The notes beneath the pieces are model-generated. The model saw nothing but the letters and a program-made list of their open reading frames with translations. It was not told where the DNA came from and ran no database searches. The translations under genes were made by a program, and so were the position numbers. Positions 13,501 through 23,950 of a stretch of DNA of 64,000 bases are shown piece by piece (the first letter of the stretch is position 1; the number at the start of each line of letters is the position of its first letter). The stretch lies in NCBI RefSeq assembly GCF_963082655.1, contig NC_081553.1:186814752-186878751 (forward strand), given 5' to 3'. Source of the DNA: Stomoxys calcitrans (taxonomy: Eukaryota; Arthropoda; Insecta; Diptera; Muscidae).

Positions 13501-16500
13501 AGTTATGTATATTCACCATCAACAACAACAACAACATCAGCAGCAAGAGCTGCATTCGCCATCTTTGCTACACAAGAGCTCGCCACCTCCCTTGGCCTAT
13601 GACATAAGTGAAAAACAGCCCGAAGATGCATCTAAACTTTGTTATGTCAACAACCCGCAATTACCAGCCTATGTGGAAGAGGCAGCAGCCACACCCCTTG
13701 AAAGTGAAGAATGCCTTATAACCGATCCCAAATTTCCTCCTGAGGGTGAAGTGTTATTGGGCTCCGATTGTTGTGAGAATGAAGATGAGGCCTTGGCCTC
13801 CATAACGGCAGAAGATAACGATGGCGCTGTCACTGGCGCTGACGATGATGAGGATGATGATGGATTTAGTTTGAAAATGCCGTCGACCAACTGTTCCGAT
13901 AACCTATCAATGGATAGTGATGAGCCAGCGGTTAAGGAAAAGATCAGCAAAATCTTGGATAACCTAACCAATGAGGACTGCCATGATTCTCTGAATACCA
14001 ATACCACAGTGGAGGCGGCCCAAAGTGAAATGAATTGCTCGGCCAATACCAATGGCAACTCATTGGAATCGGGCATGGAATATTTACCAACACCTTCCTC
14101 CCAACCCTCTAACAGTGTTGAGCAGCAGTTGAAATCAGCTGAGGCAGGAGAATTCTATGCTGCCTCTCCTGAGGAAACATCTGCCCTTATAGCAGATGTT
14201 GAACTAGCGGTGGAAAATATAAAAGAGAATTTGGAAAAAGAAAAACTGCAACCCCAAATTGTGGATCCTTTGGCCGCAGAATATCATTTGCAAAACTGTC
14301 AAAATCCCAATGAAAATCTAATAGAAGAGCAGTCACATCAAGAGCATCTGCCATCCACCATGAATCTGCAGGCTGCCACAAATCTTCCTCCACCTCAACC
14401 ACCCACTCGGGCACCCAAGCGTATTAGTGGACCCCATCTGCTGTATGAAATACAAAGTGAGGATGGCTTCACCTACAAGTCCACTTCCATAGCCGAAGTT
14501 TGGGAAAAGGTGTTCGAGGCGGTACAGGTGGCAAGGCGTGCCAATGGTTTGGCTCCCTTGCCCGAAGGGCCTCTGGCCGATATGAGTGGTGTGCAAATGA
14601 TAGGTCTGAAGACCAACGCCTTGAAATATCTCATAGAACAACTACCTGGTGTGGAGAAATGTACAAAATATACTCCAAAATATCATAAACGGAGTGGCAG
14701 CTCAACACCTCTATCGCATGGCGGCAATTCGAGTTCATCTTGCTCCTCCATGGGCAGCACAGTTGGTGGGGCACCCACAACACTGGATGTAGATGGCAAC
14801 AGCATTGATTATGCCTCGGACCAGGAGGAGCTCAATGAAAATCCTTATGATTGTGCCCGTTGTGAGCCCTATTCGAAACGTTCCGAATATGATATGTTCA
14901 GTTGGTTGGCTTCACGTCATCGTAAGCAACCGGTACAAGTATTTGTACAGCCTTCGGACAACGAATTGGTGCCAAGGTGAGATAGGAGTTTAAGATTTTT
15001 TAGCAAGGTATTCAATTTTAATTATTATTTTTTTAATTATTTAAGACGTGGCACTGGCAGCAACTTACCCATGGCTATGAAATATCGTACTCTGAAGGAG
15101 ACCTACAAAGATTATGTGGGTGTATTTCGTTCCCATATCCATGGTCGTGGCCTATATTGTACAAAGGATATAGAAGCTGGTGAGTGAAGGGATTAGATTA
15201 GTAGACACAAAATATATTAATATTCCTTTTTTGTGTTTTGTTTTTTTTTTATAAAAAAAATCCTTTTTTGCTTTCGTTTTTCTAGGTGAAATGGTTATTG
15301 AATATGCAGGCGAATTAATACGTTCCACTTTGACCGATCAACGAGAGCGTTACTACAATAGCCGTGGCATTGGCTGCTATATGTTTAAGATCGATGATAA
15401 TCTGGTGGTCGATGCCACAATGCGTGGCAATGCGGCGAGATTTATAAATCACTCATGTGAGGTAAGCAATTAAATAATTCAAATTATATGCCTCCTCAAA
15501 AATTTGTGCAAATTTGCACAAGTTGTTAATGGAAGTATTTATTTGTAAGCAGAAGAGAATGGTAGAGTTTGTGAGAGCGAGCAAAATTTTGAGAGTTTGA
15601 CAATTGAGAACCTGCAACTTTCTATTGGAGTTTTTTTCCCAGTATAAAATTGCAGCATCGAACAGCTGTTATGAAAATCAGCTGTTCAATTCAAATAAAA
15701 AGCCACAGAGAGAAAAGGTTGAAAATATTTCAGGAAAAGTACGCGATCAGACCTAATGTTTGCAATGTCATGTTTTTGTCTTAAGCCTAGTTATGACTTC
15801 ATTTGTAGCGAAATCCGACAGACTCTATTCTTTGCCAGAACACAAACAAAAGTCAAAAAGCAACACACAACAATGACAACATCATTGAAACAGAGTTGAT
15901 TGGTGCCCATTTCGTGAGCACCAATAATAAAGCGAAATTTGTATTGGCTCGGTGACATGTCGATATTATTTTGCTTACAGATCTCAGTACCACTTCTACG
16001 GAATGTGTTCGCATTTTTAACGTCCCATTTTTTTATAATGCGTTTAATTATCATTCGGGCCAAAAGTCAAAGTGATTTAAAACCTTAAAACTAAAGGGTT
16101 TGGAAAATATACGTGAAATATTTTTTTTATGCTTTGCGAATTCAAAGACCTGAACAGGACTGAAAAACTTAAAGGGATTGAGAAGGTTGAATCAATTGCC
16201 CAACAACAAAATATCAACGATACAACCCTGTGGGGATTGTGGCATGTAAACCAGTGGTCGAATTACCGCATACGTGATCGAATGAAATTTCATTTCAAAT
16301 TTAATGAATGTTATACCACTTGTATACCCACTGTAACATTGAATTTGTTATAAACTAGGATCGATTTAAACATTCGCATTCTTACATTTCAAAAATTAAC
16401 GTTCTATAAAGAAGCATATAATTCACAATAGAGAGATTTCGAACGTTTTTTCTCGTTTACGTATGCGGCAATTCGAGTCCAGATATTAAGTCCATTCGCA

Positions 16501-18502
16501 AGAAAAATGTCTATTATTTGGTTGCGAAATTTGCCACATAACATTAACAAAAGTCATACAACGCCACACAATAAAGGCAACTACAATGAAGCAGAGTTGT
16601 TTGTAACCCAGTTCGTGAGCATTTAAATTTATACTGACGCAGCGATATGTCGCTACTGTTTTGTAGTTCTACGGCCATTTGTTTTATAATGCGTTTTGCA
16701 CGCATACATAGCCAACAAATGTGCCCATGCGGCGTGGGCCATGCCTGATTTGTACTCAGTTTTGAAAATTCACAATAGCTCGTAAGCAGCTGCACTCGTT
16801 TCGATTTGTTTTGCTACAATGAAGCTGAGTTGTTTATAATCCAGTTCGTGAGCACTTAAATTTATATTGACGCAGCGATATGTACCAGTTCTACGGCCAT
16901 ATGTTTTAAAATGCGTTTTGACAATTCTCAGTACTAGACTGCAGCGTAGACCATGTCTAATTTATATTCAGTTTTGAACATATGATAATGATCATTCACA
17001 ATAGTTGAATACGCACAGTATTTGATTTTAATCAAATCGGACGAAATTTGTGGCTTTCAGGGACTCAAGAAGTCAAATCGGAAGATCGGTTTATATGGGA
17101 GCTATATAAGGTTATCGACCGATTTGGGCCGTACAGATAAAAGAGAACACTAGATGCAAATTTCAGTCAAATCGGGCGATATTTCTGGCTTCCAGGGGCT
17201 CAAGAATTCAATTCGGGAGATCGGTTTATATGGGAGCTATATCAGGTTATAGACCGATTTGGACCTAGTTGACAGAGCTGTTAAGAGTCATAAGAGAACA
17301 CTATGTGCAAAATTTTAGCCAAATGAGACGCAATTTCTGGCTTCCAGGGGCTCAAGAATTCAAATCGGGAGATCGGTTTATATGGCTAGATCGAATCAGA
17401 TTGTCGAGACGCTTCAGAATATATATAACTTATAGGGTCGCAGATCAATATTTCGAGGTGTTGCAAACGGAATGACTAGGTGTGAGGTGTTGCAAACGGA
17501 ATGACTAGTATACTTCCATCCTATGGTGTTGGGTATAACAATTATGTTGCTTAATTATCTATAGCAAACAACATACGTTTTCATTCATTCTGCAACAACA
17601 AACAATGCATAAATATTTCACCAGCAGCGAAACAACAACATTACCCGTCGTCTATAGTACAACCAAGATATATTCATTAACAGGTAGTGGCAGTTGCCCA
17701 ACAACAAAATATTAAATGCACTATCTGTCAAAAACAGTGATTAGTGCAAGTCTGATTTTGTGTATGTTACTAGTTCGCACCATCTTTCGTTGTTTGTGTG
17801 TGTATTATGGTTCTTAACTATAATACTCACACCCAACCAAAACTTGTTGACAGATAGTGCACTCGCGAGAAAAAATTGTACTCAGCCGTTTACGGTACAC
17901 TACCTGGTATTTATACCATGTACCAGTACAACGACAAAACATGTACAAATTCAATTGCCCTAGTGTAAAGGAGGAGATATGTTTAGGGCAGTCCGATTTA
18001 GACAACAGTTGCTATGCACATACAGATAACAAACATTTTGTCTATGAGCAATTGTGAATGATCATTGTCAACTGATCAAAATCAGCTGGGCATAAATACA
18101 AAGAAAAGAGAAAGTTTCTAAAGGTGTTGTACTTAGGCTATTATTTCTTTTGAAGTTTAGCCTCACTGCAAGGAATGAGGCTAAATGTCTTTGATTTTTT
18201 GATTTCGGCTATTATAATAGTGCCTTATCATTGAGCTAAAACTTGAACCAGCTAAGCTTAATGCGTTCTTAGAAAATTTATTTAAAAAATATATTTTAAA
18301 TATTTATTATGTATTATTTTATTTACAGCCCAATTGCTATTCCAAAGTGGTGGATATACTCGGCCATAAACACATTATAATCTTTGCTCTAAGACGCATT
18401 GTTCAAGGCGAAGAATTAACCTATGATTATAAATTTCCCTTCGAGGATGAAAAAATACCCTGCTCGTGTGGATCAAAAAGATGTCGCAAGTACTTAAACT
18501 AA
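349..18502 (+). CDS. trx: Trithorax, histone H3K4 methyltransferase (5' part outside window; seven exons)
   Basis: Trithorax is the fly MLL1/2-type H3K4 methyltransferase that keeps homeotic genes active. Seven exons join in frame with canonical GT/AG sites: 349-1540, 1605-2150, 2220-2435, 5472-14976, 15046-15179, 15286-15461 and 18329-18502, giving 11,943 nt or about 3,980 residues plus stop. The first exon has an upstream acceptor (CCTTGCAG) and no convincing start codon, so the N-terminus lies before the window. Domains in order: acidic tract, split nuclear-receptor-like zinc finger, three PHD fingers, degenerate bromodomain-like stretch, extended PHD, FYRN, Taspase1 motif, Q-rich region, FYRC, Win-like motif, SET, post-SET. 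Drosophila TRX is about 3,700 residues; the visible part is already longer, largely through Q, A, S and T runs. Catalytic features are intact (RFINHSCEPNC, EELTYDYKF, C-terminal CSCGSKRCRKYLN). Confidence 0.95.
1605..2150 (+). CDS. trx: trx exon 2 of window: Ser/Thr/Ala-rich linker
   Basis: Phase-1 exon after a 64-base intron (1541-1604). The acceptor is a tandem CAGCAG, so 1605 or 1608 can be used; either keeps the frame and the choice adds or removes one alanine. The product is low-complexity (runs of T, S and A) with no recognisable domain. Donor GTAAGTATC is at 2151. Confidence 0.85.
2220..2435 (+). CDS. trx: trx exon 3 of window: first half of nuclear-receptor-like zinc finger
   Basis: Acceptor TTTTTCAG ends at 2219; donor GTAAGTATG begins at 2436. 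The exon codes CVVCSS then LSCEYCRKFISK, spaced like the first zinc module of the nuclear-receptor-like DNA-binding region described for Drosophila TRX. The second half (ERCGLCWLKKCL) is in the next exon, so the module is split by a 3 kb intron. The phase-1 junction (G plus GA) is consistent on both sides. Confidence 0.88.
2700..3885 (+). mobile_element. Jockey-type non-LTR retrotransposon fragment (RT fingers), in trx intron
   Basis: The plus strand encodes the stretch before RT (2747-2995) and then RT-type sequence: SKSLGPDGISTLMLKNL, VPDVWKMDRVIQLLKPG, KTLEAFLFHSP, and, after a frameshift near 3800, RRLHSTTTALHAITAHICRG. Frames change several times and there is no YxDD box, so it is a dead fragment. 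It ends where opposite-strand LINE sequence begins near 3885. Clade placement as Jockey is inferred from the LLKPGKDP-like context. Confidence 0.7.
3141..3660 (+). repeat. Tandem duplication, 260-bp unit, inside LINE fragment
   Basis: 3141-3400 and 3401-3660 are near-identical direct copies of the RT N-terminal segment (CGTCAATTTATTGTGCATCC versus CGCCAATTTATTGTGCATCC). As 260 is not a multiple of three, the second copy is in a different frame. Confidence 0.85.
3886..4900 (-). mobile_element. Non-LTR retrotransposon fragment, RNase H region, in trx intron
   Basis: The minus strand encodes RNase H-like pieces: SIYTDGSKMESRTGLGIYSD near 4480-4535 and, further 3', a Cys-rich end (CRSC-x-DEDEE) near 3890-3915. 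It is broken by stops and frameshifts and abuts the oppositely oriented RT fragment at about 3885. It contains a direct duplication of 216 bp starting at 4021 and 4237. Confidence 0.65.
4021..4440. repeat. 216-bp tandem duplication
   Basis: Two direct copies start at 4021 and 4237 (GCCATAGGGACTCC and GCCATAGGGATTCC) and share the internal CCGGGGGACTCC segment. They duplicate part of a LINE RNase H region. Confidence 0.8.
4901..5471. other. trx intron remainder, nothing recognised
   Basis: No gene or named repeat was recognised. It ends in a pyrimidine-rich stretch and the CTTTCTAG acceptor of the giant trx exon. An open frame enters the exon from 5333, but the phase match with the 2435 donor makes 5472 the exon start. 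Confidence 0.6.
5472..14976 (+). CDS. trx: trx giant exon: PHD fingers, FYRN, Taspase1 site, Q-rich region, FYRC, Win-like motif
   Basis: A 9,505-base uninterrupted coding exon. Acceptor CTTTCTAG ends at 5471; donor GTGAGATAG starts at 14977. In order: second half of the nuclear-receptor-like finger (ERCGLCWLKKCL, about 5540-5580); PHD1 7037-7255; PHD2 7244-7411; PHD3 7493-7660; a bromodomain-like remnant about 8060-8260; extended PHD 8438-8752; FYRN about 8860-9000; a C2-H-C finger 9956-10018; Taspase1 motif 9878-9898; Q/A/T/N-rich disorder about 10080-13600 with the longest polyQ at about 11847-11890; an acidic stretch about 13730-13870; FYRC about 14430-14690; and CARCE at 14852-14866, in the place of the MLL WDR5-binding Win motif. 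Many shorter antisense open frames here are shadows of this exon. Confidence 0.95.
9878..9898 (+). other. trx: Taspase1 cleavage motif in Trx
   Basis: The codons read Q-V-D-G-V-D-D, which fits the Taspase1 consensus Q-[hydrophobic]-D|G-x-D-D known from MLL and TRX. Cleavage is expected between Asp (9884-9886) and Gly (9887-9889). It lies between FYRN and FYRC, as needed for the two halves to re-associate through those domains. Confidence 0.85.
15046..15179 (+). CDS. trx: trx exon 5 of window: start of SET domain
   Basis: Follows a 69-base intron; the junction AG plus A makes Arg. The exon codes MKYRTLKETYKDYVGVFRS and then HGRGLYCTKDIEAG, the N-terminal SET strands that contribute to S-adenosylmethionine binding (RGLYC). 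Acceptor ATTTAAG, donor GTGAGTGAA. Confidence 0.93.
15286..15461 (+). CDS. trx: trx exon 6 of window: SET core
   Basis: Acceptor TTTTCTAG, donor GTAAGCAAT. Codes EMVIEYAGELIRS through RFINHSCE, including the conserved N-H-S-C cofactor-binding motif. It ends in phase 0 immediately before the pseudoknot-forming residues, which are in the next exon. Confidence 0.95.
15785..16925. repeat. Unnamed interspersed repeat, three copies in SET intron
   Basis: Copies at about 15785-16045, 16530-16700 and 16800-16925 share a core: CAGAGTTG, then CCATTTCGTGAGCA or CCAGTTCGTGAGCA, then GCAGCGATATGTCGCT (palindromic), a TTCTACGG element and a TTTATAATGCGTTT end. Further copies lie at 20590-20670, 21180-21345 and 21350-21560 downstream of trx. 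No coding capacity is visible. Class unknown. Confidence 0.7.
17035..17538 (-). mobile_element. Helentron/DINE-1-like element copy (minus), in SET intron
   Basis: Three internal units of about 143 bp repeat GATCGGTTTATATGGGAGCT and the phrase GGCTTCCAGGGGCTCAAGAA. The right end, read on the minus strand, is a degenerate TTATACCC-x-CACCATAGGATGG terminus like the starts at 50385 and 57081. The element is truncated relative to those copies. Two copies of GTGAGGTGTTGCAAACGG lie near the terminus. Confidence 0.65.
17540..18328. other. SET intron remainder
   Basis: AT-rich sequence with no recognised gene. It ends in ATTTATTTACAG, the acceptor of the last trx exon. Confidence 0.6.
18329..18502 (+). 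CDS. trx: trx last exon: SET C-terminus and post-SET
   Basis: Acceptor ATTTACAG ends at 18328. Codes PNCYSKVVDILGHKH, then EELTYDYKFPFEDEK with the catalytic-site tyrosines, then the post-SET zinc cluster CSCGSKRCRKYLN and TAA at 18500-18502. It is separated from the rest of the SET domain by a 2.87 kb repeat-filled intron. Confidence 0.95.
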   Translation, partial: PNCYSKVVDILGHKHIIIFALRRIVQGEELTYDYKFPFEDEKIPCSCGSKRCRKYLN

Positions 18503-20500
18503 AGACGGGAGAAAGGGAAAGGCAGAAATGCAGGAAGAAACCAGAAAACTGTAAAAGAAAAGCGAAAAGTGATTAAAAGTGATTTGAAAAAATAAATTAA
18601 AAAAAAATATATATAAAACATTTTTTTATTATTATTATTGTAACAATTATGAAATATTACCAACTACAACTAATAATGTATTGTGTATTATGTAATTGTG
18701 TGTAAAATATATACATATATATTGATATATATTATATTATTATATATATTATATATACTCATAGTTTTAAATGTTTACATTACAAAAGAAATGTTGAAAA
18801 AATGGAAACTTAACTTAAAGGGCAACGAATATTAACAGTAAAAAATGTTAAAAACAAAAAAAATCGGAATGTTTACAAAAATGATGATGATCGATTATGT
18901 AGTGTAGAAAAACGTTGGCTTTTTTCCTCAACTTAATCTTATTAAGATTATTTTTTATTACAATTTATATAAATATATGAAAAAAAATCTATGGAAAGGA
19001 ACACACACACATGCATTGTACTATTTAAACGTGATGATATTATTGTATAAATGTTTATTAAGTTAACAACAAAAGTAAAACAAACTAAACGGAAGATTAA
19101 GTTAAAAACAGACAAACATAGAAGAACATGAAAACAGTATTCTGCAGAAAACTAGAAAACCATAAGTGTAAAAAAAATTAGAAAAAAGTTACAAACAAAA
19201 AACAATTGTATTTTTCCAATAATCCCTTTTTGGTTTGAAAAGGGAAAGCAAAAAAAAAAAAAAAACAAGAAAATAAATAAATAAACATGCTTCAAAAACT
19301 ACTTAAGCTTTTTTTAGTTGAAAAACAAAAAAAAAAAAACAACAGAAAATTAATTTCAAATATATAATCTCTTAAAAAAACAGATATACATATTAAAACG
19401 AAATTAAAACATACCTATATATTTATTATTATTATAAATAAAAAAGAAAAACATAATATATACAGATATATGTGTAATTGTTATTAAGTTTACATAAAAA
19501 ACAAAAATATTCTATTAATATTATTATGAAAAATAAAAAATATATATTATAAACTAACCTTATTAATATTATTTAGGAAAAAAAAATATATAAATATTAT
19601 TTTTATTTTATGTATGCTTTTTATTATGTATGTAATTTAAGATTGATTCACTTTAAAGTGCAAAACATTTGAAATTGCTTTCAATCTACTCCGTTCAATC
19701 ATTTGTTCTTTTGTTTCTTTGTGAACTCTTGTTTTTAACAGTTTGCAGTCTTGTTTATTTATTTCTTTAATTTAAGGGATAATTTTAATATATACATATA
19801 TATTTTGTAATGTTTGTTTTTGTATGCGTTTTTCTCTCAGTGTAAAATATATAAAGGAAACATTTTTACAGGGGTTTTTTTCTTAAGAAACATAAAAAAA
19901 GTTGTTTGCTTGTAAATAACGTAGAAAAAAAACAAAAATTAATTTAATTTCATTCATATTAATTTTATATAATTTCCATATAAATATGAAAAGAAAAGGA
20001 AAATCTACAAAACAAACACTAAAAACCAAACTAACTGTCAAACCCAATATGGCTGTCTTACTCAAACGAACAACTGCTTCGTTTCGTAACAGCTGTTTTG
20101 TCATAACAAACTCAGCTGATTTTATTTAACGAGTAACACAAGAATTTGAGTAACACAGTCTTACTGAGTTTGGCTGTCAATCTCTCTTTTTTGTTATAAA
20201 TTTATAAAAAAAAATTACTTAAAAAAACAAAAAACCCTAAAAAACTAACTAAACTAAAGTACATACACTCTCACACACATCGTACACATCACGTATACAA
20301 GATCTTGATAAAGAGAAGGTAAAAATCAACTACTTTTAATAATAATAAAAAACAAAATAATACCCACAAAAAAAAAATAATTATTGTTTGAACTGTTTTT
20401 TTAGAAACAAAAGTTGCATAACTCATTATTCTTTAAAGATCAATAGAAAGAAATAAAAAATATAACCCCCTACATTACACCCCAAGGTGATTAAAACACT
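18503..20500 (+). other. trx: trx 3' UTR and AT-rich downstream flank
   Basis: Very AT-rich sequence with many A and T runs and TATA-type microsatellites. A canonical AATAAA at 18591-18596, 89 bases after the stop, is the first candidate poly(A) signal; others follow, for example within 19270-19290. The actual 3' end cannot be fixed from sequence. No coding region is seen. Confidence 0.6.
18591..18596 (+). promoter_or_regulatory. trx: Candidate trx polyadenylation signal (AATAAA)
   Basis: First AATAAA downstream of the trx stop codon, in a very A-rich context. More distal AATAAA motifs exist, so use of this one is not certain. Confidence 0.45.
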
Positions 20501-20589
20501 GTACAGTCAGATCCTCAAAGGTTATGTTAGCGAGCAGGATTCACTCAACAAGGTTACGACAAGCAGTCGGCCGAAGTACAATTTTTTGA

Positions 20590-21560
20590 ATTTTCGTCAT
20601 TAAGCCTACAACTGACTTCAATCGCAGCGAAAATGACTATTAAATTATTGTGAAGTCCGACAGACTCTGTTCTCAAACAATAACTAAAGCTGTTTTATTT
20701 TAGTAAACTATAGTGCATTGCAATGAAATTTGTATGAAAGTGACATCTGGATAAATTGCCAGTGCTGGCTTATGTAGAACATCTGTCGTCAGGATTGCCA
20801 TATTTTTTCATAAATAAGTGTGGCCACTCGCAGAAATATCTCTATTGTGAATGGAAAAATGAAATTAAAACCAATGATTTATAAAATTGCCTGCACAAAT
20901 CTTAATACATTTTATTTGACTTCTAAGCCCATACATCTTATGCAAATTTTAGTTCTAATTTTTACAAATATTTGTAGTTTTTTCCTCATATTGTTTGGAT
21001 TGGTTGGCAAATGGCGTTGCCACCTCATGACAAACAAACAGACTTGCACTGGAAACTTTTTGCATTTTATTTTTGTCCTTCACACACTGCAAGTTGTTGT
21101 TGTTGTACACCGAGGCGACAGCCCTTGCCGATGAAGGAATCCATCGGGTTAATTCGTTACATACAACCGGCTGCCATGGGATTGAAAAAGAAACCGCAAG
21201 TATTGAAGCAGAGTTGATCGGTGGCCATTTCGTGAGCATTTAACTACATTCGTAATTAAATGAAGCAAAATTTATACTGACCCAGGAACATAAAGCTACT
21301 ATTTTGATCATAGAACTTAGTGACACTTCTACGGAATTTTTTTTATAAAGCCTAGTACTGACTTCATTCACTAATGAAAATATTAAAACAGTTGATTCGG
21401 TCCATTTCGTTAGCATTTAATTACATTTGCAATTAAAGTTGTAAGAAATGTATGCTGATGCAGCGACATGTCGCTATTATTTTGCTCATTGAACTCAGTA
21501 CCACTTGTATAGAATGTATTCCCATTATCTTAGCCACCATTTTTTATAGTGCGTTTTAAC
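20590..21560. repeat. Unnamed palindrome-bearing repeat, three copies downstream of trx
   Basis: Same family as in the SET intron. Copies at about 20590-20670, 21180-21345 and 21350-21560 share TTAAGCCTA, GACTTCA, TCCGACAGACTCT, CATTTCGTTAGCATTTAA and AGCGACATGTCGCT, the last a perfect 14-bp palindrome at 21462-21475. Confidence 0.65.
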
Positions 21561-21949
21561 AGTTGTTCATGTGAAAAGGCGATGAAATTTGTTCGTGCGA
21601 AAAGTTGGATTCAGTACTACGCTTTAAGATTGTCTACCTTGTTATTGTTTACGTTTTTCTTACTTGTTTGCAATGTGAGTTTGAAATAACAATAAAAAAT
21701 AATGTGTGTGTGATAAACATATGAGGCATTTTGTTAGAGACATTAAATTTCCATTCACATTTGTTAACATTCACAATAGGCATATTTTTTGTTGTTTTTT
21801 TACGTTTGTAGGTGACCTAAGGCCAAAACAGAATAGGAGCTTTGAGCTTTGTTTTTCAGAGTTGCTTTAAAAAATGCAACACCGCAAACAAATCTCACAA
21901 AAGCAACGCGCAAAAATTAATAGTTTTTAACTTTGACGACATTTTGGAA

Positions 21950-22800
21950 ATCTGTAGATACCAAAATTTGATGACCGGGCGATGGTATTGTGTCCCCATC
22001 TAAGTGCCGCTGTCGGTTAGACGCGGAAGACGGGCAATAGCATACGAAATGTTCCAATGTCTCATCATCCTCCCCACATGCTAAAAATTGCCGCACCGAT
22101 TTTGCAACGCTTATGCAACCGTGGTATCGAAAGCTATTCTGACCTCCTTCTTACTGCCTTTCAGTAATAGGTTGGTCTTCTCACGATGCGGATCTCCCCA
22201 TAGGATTTTCGTCGTCCTACTGACCATTTGACCGTTCGTCGCCCACGCCTTTACCTCGGACTTCATCGACCCGAAAGGCTTCGTGTCAACCAAGTTTATT
22301 GCCGGCAGTCCTTTGACCTTCACTGCCAAATCGTCTGCACTTACATTCCCCTTACTTCGCTATGGCCCGGCACCAATCGATGCGAATCGTGTCATCCTCA
22401 GATAAGACGTTAATCTCCCGCTTACATTCCAAGACTGTTTGTGACTTTCGTTGTTACTGCCCTGATGGCCTGTTTGTTTGTTTGTTTGTTTGGTTTATTT
22501 GGTCTCTCCATACCATTTTTGCCATACAATTTTTTCAAATGGCATAGTTCCTCACAAATGTCTCCAGCATTAGGAGGGGATAACCAACGAAAAGATATTC
22601 ACACTCAACGTCTACGCGTTAACGCCACCTATTGTTTTCCGTGATCGTCCGGATCTTCGCCTGCATGTGTTATGGTCAGACAGTCGAAAACAGATCTCAG
22701 TCCATGAGTTCTCAATGTAGACGCCCAGACCCACTCTGTCCTCTAGCTTTGATCTATCTGTGTAGTATGATTTTCCAGATGGCAATCCAGAGTTCCGTCA
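21950..22800 (-). mobile_element. RNase H LINE fragment (same family as 41994-45700)
   Basis: The minus strand encodes a decayed version of the RNase H C-terminal region: KVKGLPAINLVDTKPFGSMK, then KILWGDPHREKTNLLLKGSK, with an ACGEDDETLEHF-like end near 22060-22085. Upstream pieces match the RNase H core of the larger copy. Frameshifts throughout. Confidence 0.75.
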
Positions 22801-22849
22801 ATCCAAGTCTGTGCCTCGCAAATGCGGGGTGGTGATACAAAAAAGGTTC

Positions 22850-23950
22850 TCGATCGTCTCCAATTCCTCCTCTTCAGTATAAACCCTGTCCCAGCAGAGC
22901 CGGACAGCCTTCCCCATGGTTTCCAACTAACTAAAAGTCTGATATGGTCCTATGCCAGAGCCTTCTGCGTCGAAGCCAGAAGCCTATATGACTGATTCTA
23001 AGCAAGCCAAAGAATATTCCTGCCCTGGGCCCCCTTCCATGTATATAGAAAGTCTCAGGAAGAGCGGGGTACACGCTGCCCAGATAGCCTTTTGCGGTAA
23101 CAAAAAAGCTGGACAGTCTTCCCCATGGTTCGAGAAACTTATGCATCCTTTACCAGTCCTACCACACGTCGCTTGACTGTTGACTTATATCATGATAGTA
23201 CAATTGTGTAGCCACTTTTGCATTAAAATCGCCTCCAGTACCTTCAGTAAAGCGAACAATTCCGCCTAAACGAGGTTGCCCTGTCCAGAATCCTATATGA
23301 TTCTCTGATTCCAAGGAGCTCAATTAAGATTCTGCCCCATTTGTACAGATGGTTCCCTTTTTGGGGAAAAAAGCTTGACAGTCTTCCCAGCCAGTATAAG
23401 CCAGTGCCTTCAGTGATCGGGTGGCCGCTTTTGCATCGAAATTGTCTCCAGTGTGTTCGGAAAGCGAATAACTCCGCCTGAAAGGCTCTGTCCCCATCTA
23501 GAAGCCTATGTGGCTCTGATTCCATCGAACTTAATGTAGACTCCCGCCTCGCACCCCATCCAGTTTAGATCCATTCGTTTATGCAGAAAGTCTCGTGAAG
23601 GGCGATGTACCCACAGACTTGATATCCCTTTCTGGGGAAAACTGTTTGACAGCCTTCCGCATGGCTCAAAGAAACTTCTTACATCTTCTAACTAGTCTCG
23701 TTCTCAAATGAAAATCTCCCTCTGAAAGACTCTGCCCTCGTTCAAAACTCCATATGACTCTCTGATTACAATGAAGACTCCTGCCTCGGGTCCCCATTAG
23801 ACCCAGGCGTGTATGCATAATGTCCCGGGAATGGCGGAATGCGTACAGCCCAAAGATCCCATTTGGGGAAAACGACGTCCATTTTTTCAACAAGAAAGGA
23901 CTCCTGGTAAATAACCCGTCAGGCCGCATATAGCATGACGCCACGTTGCA
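22850..23950 (-). repeat. Tandemly amplified LINE RNase H segment
   Basis: Three to four degenerate units of about 240-300 bp repeat a theme: a pair of phrases around TATATGACTGATTC / TATATGATTCTCTGATT, a CTGCC-TCGGGTCCCC-like phrase, TGTATGCAGAAAGTCTCG, and a GGGGAAAA-GACAGTCTTCC end. The minus strand gives RNase H-like bits (MESEPHRLLDGDRAFQAELF). It looks like local amplification of one part of an RNase H domain. Confidence 0.55.

Noticed and set aside
5530..14641. Numerous antisense and off-frame ORFs within the giant trx exon
   Set aside because: Low-complexity coding DNA (CAG, ACA, GCA repeats) keeps other frames open; no domain was recognised in them.
17760..18057. Overlapping ORFs of about 65 residues in the last trx intron
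   Set aside because: No homology recognised, they overlap on both strands, and they are of the length expected by chance.
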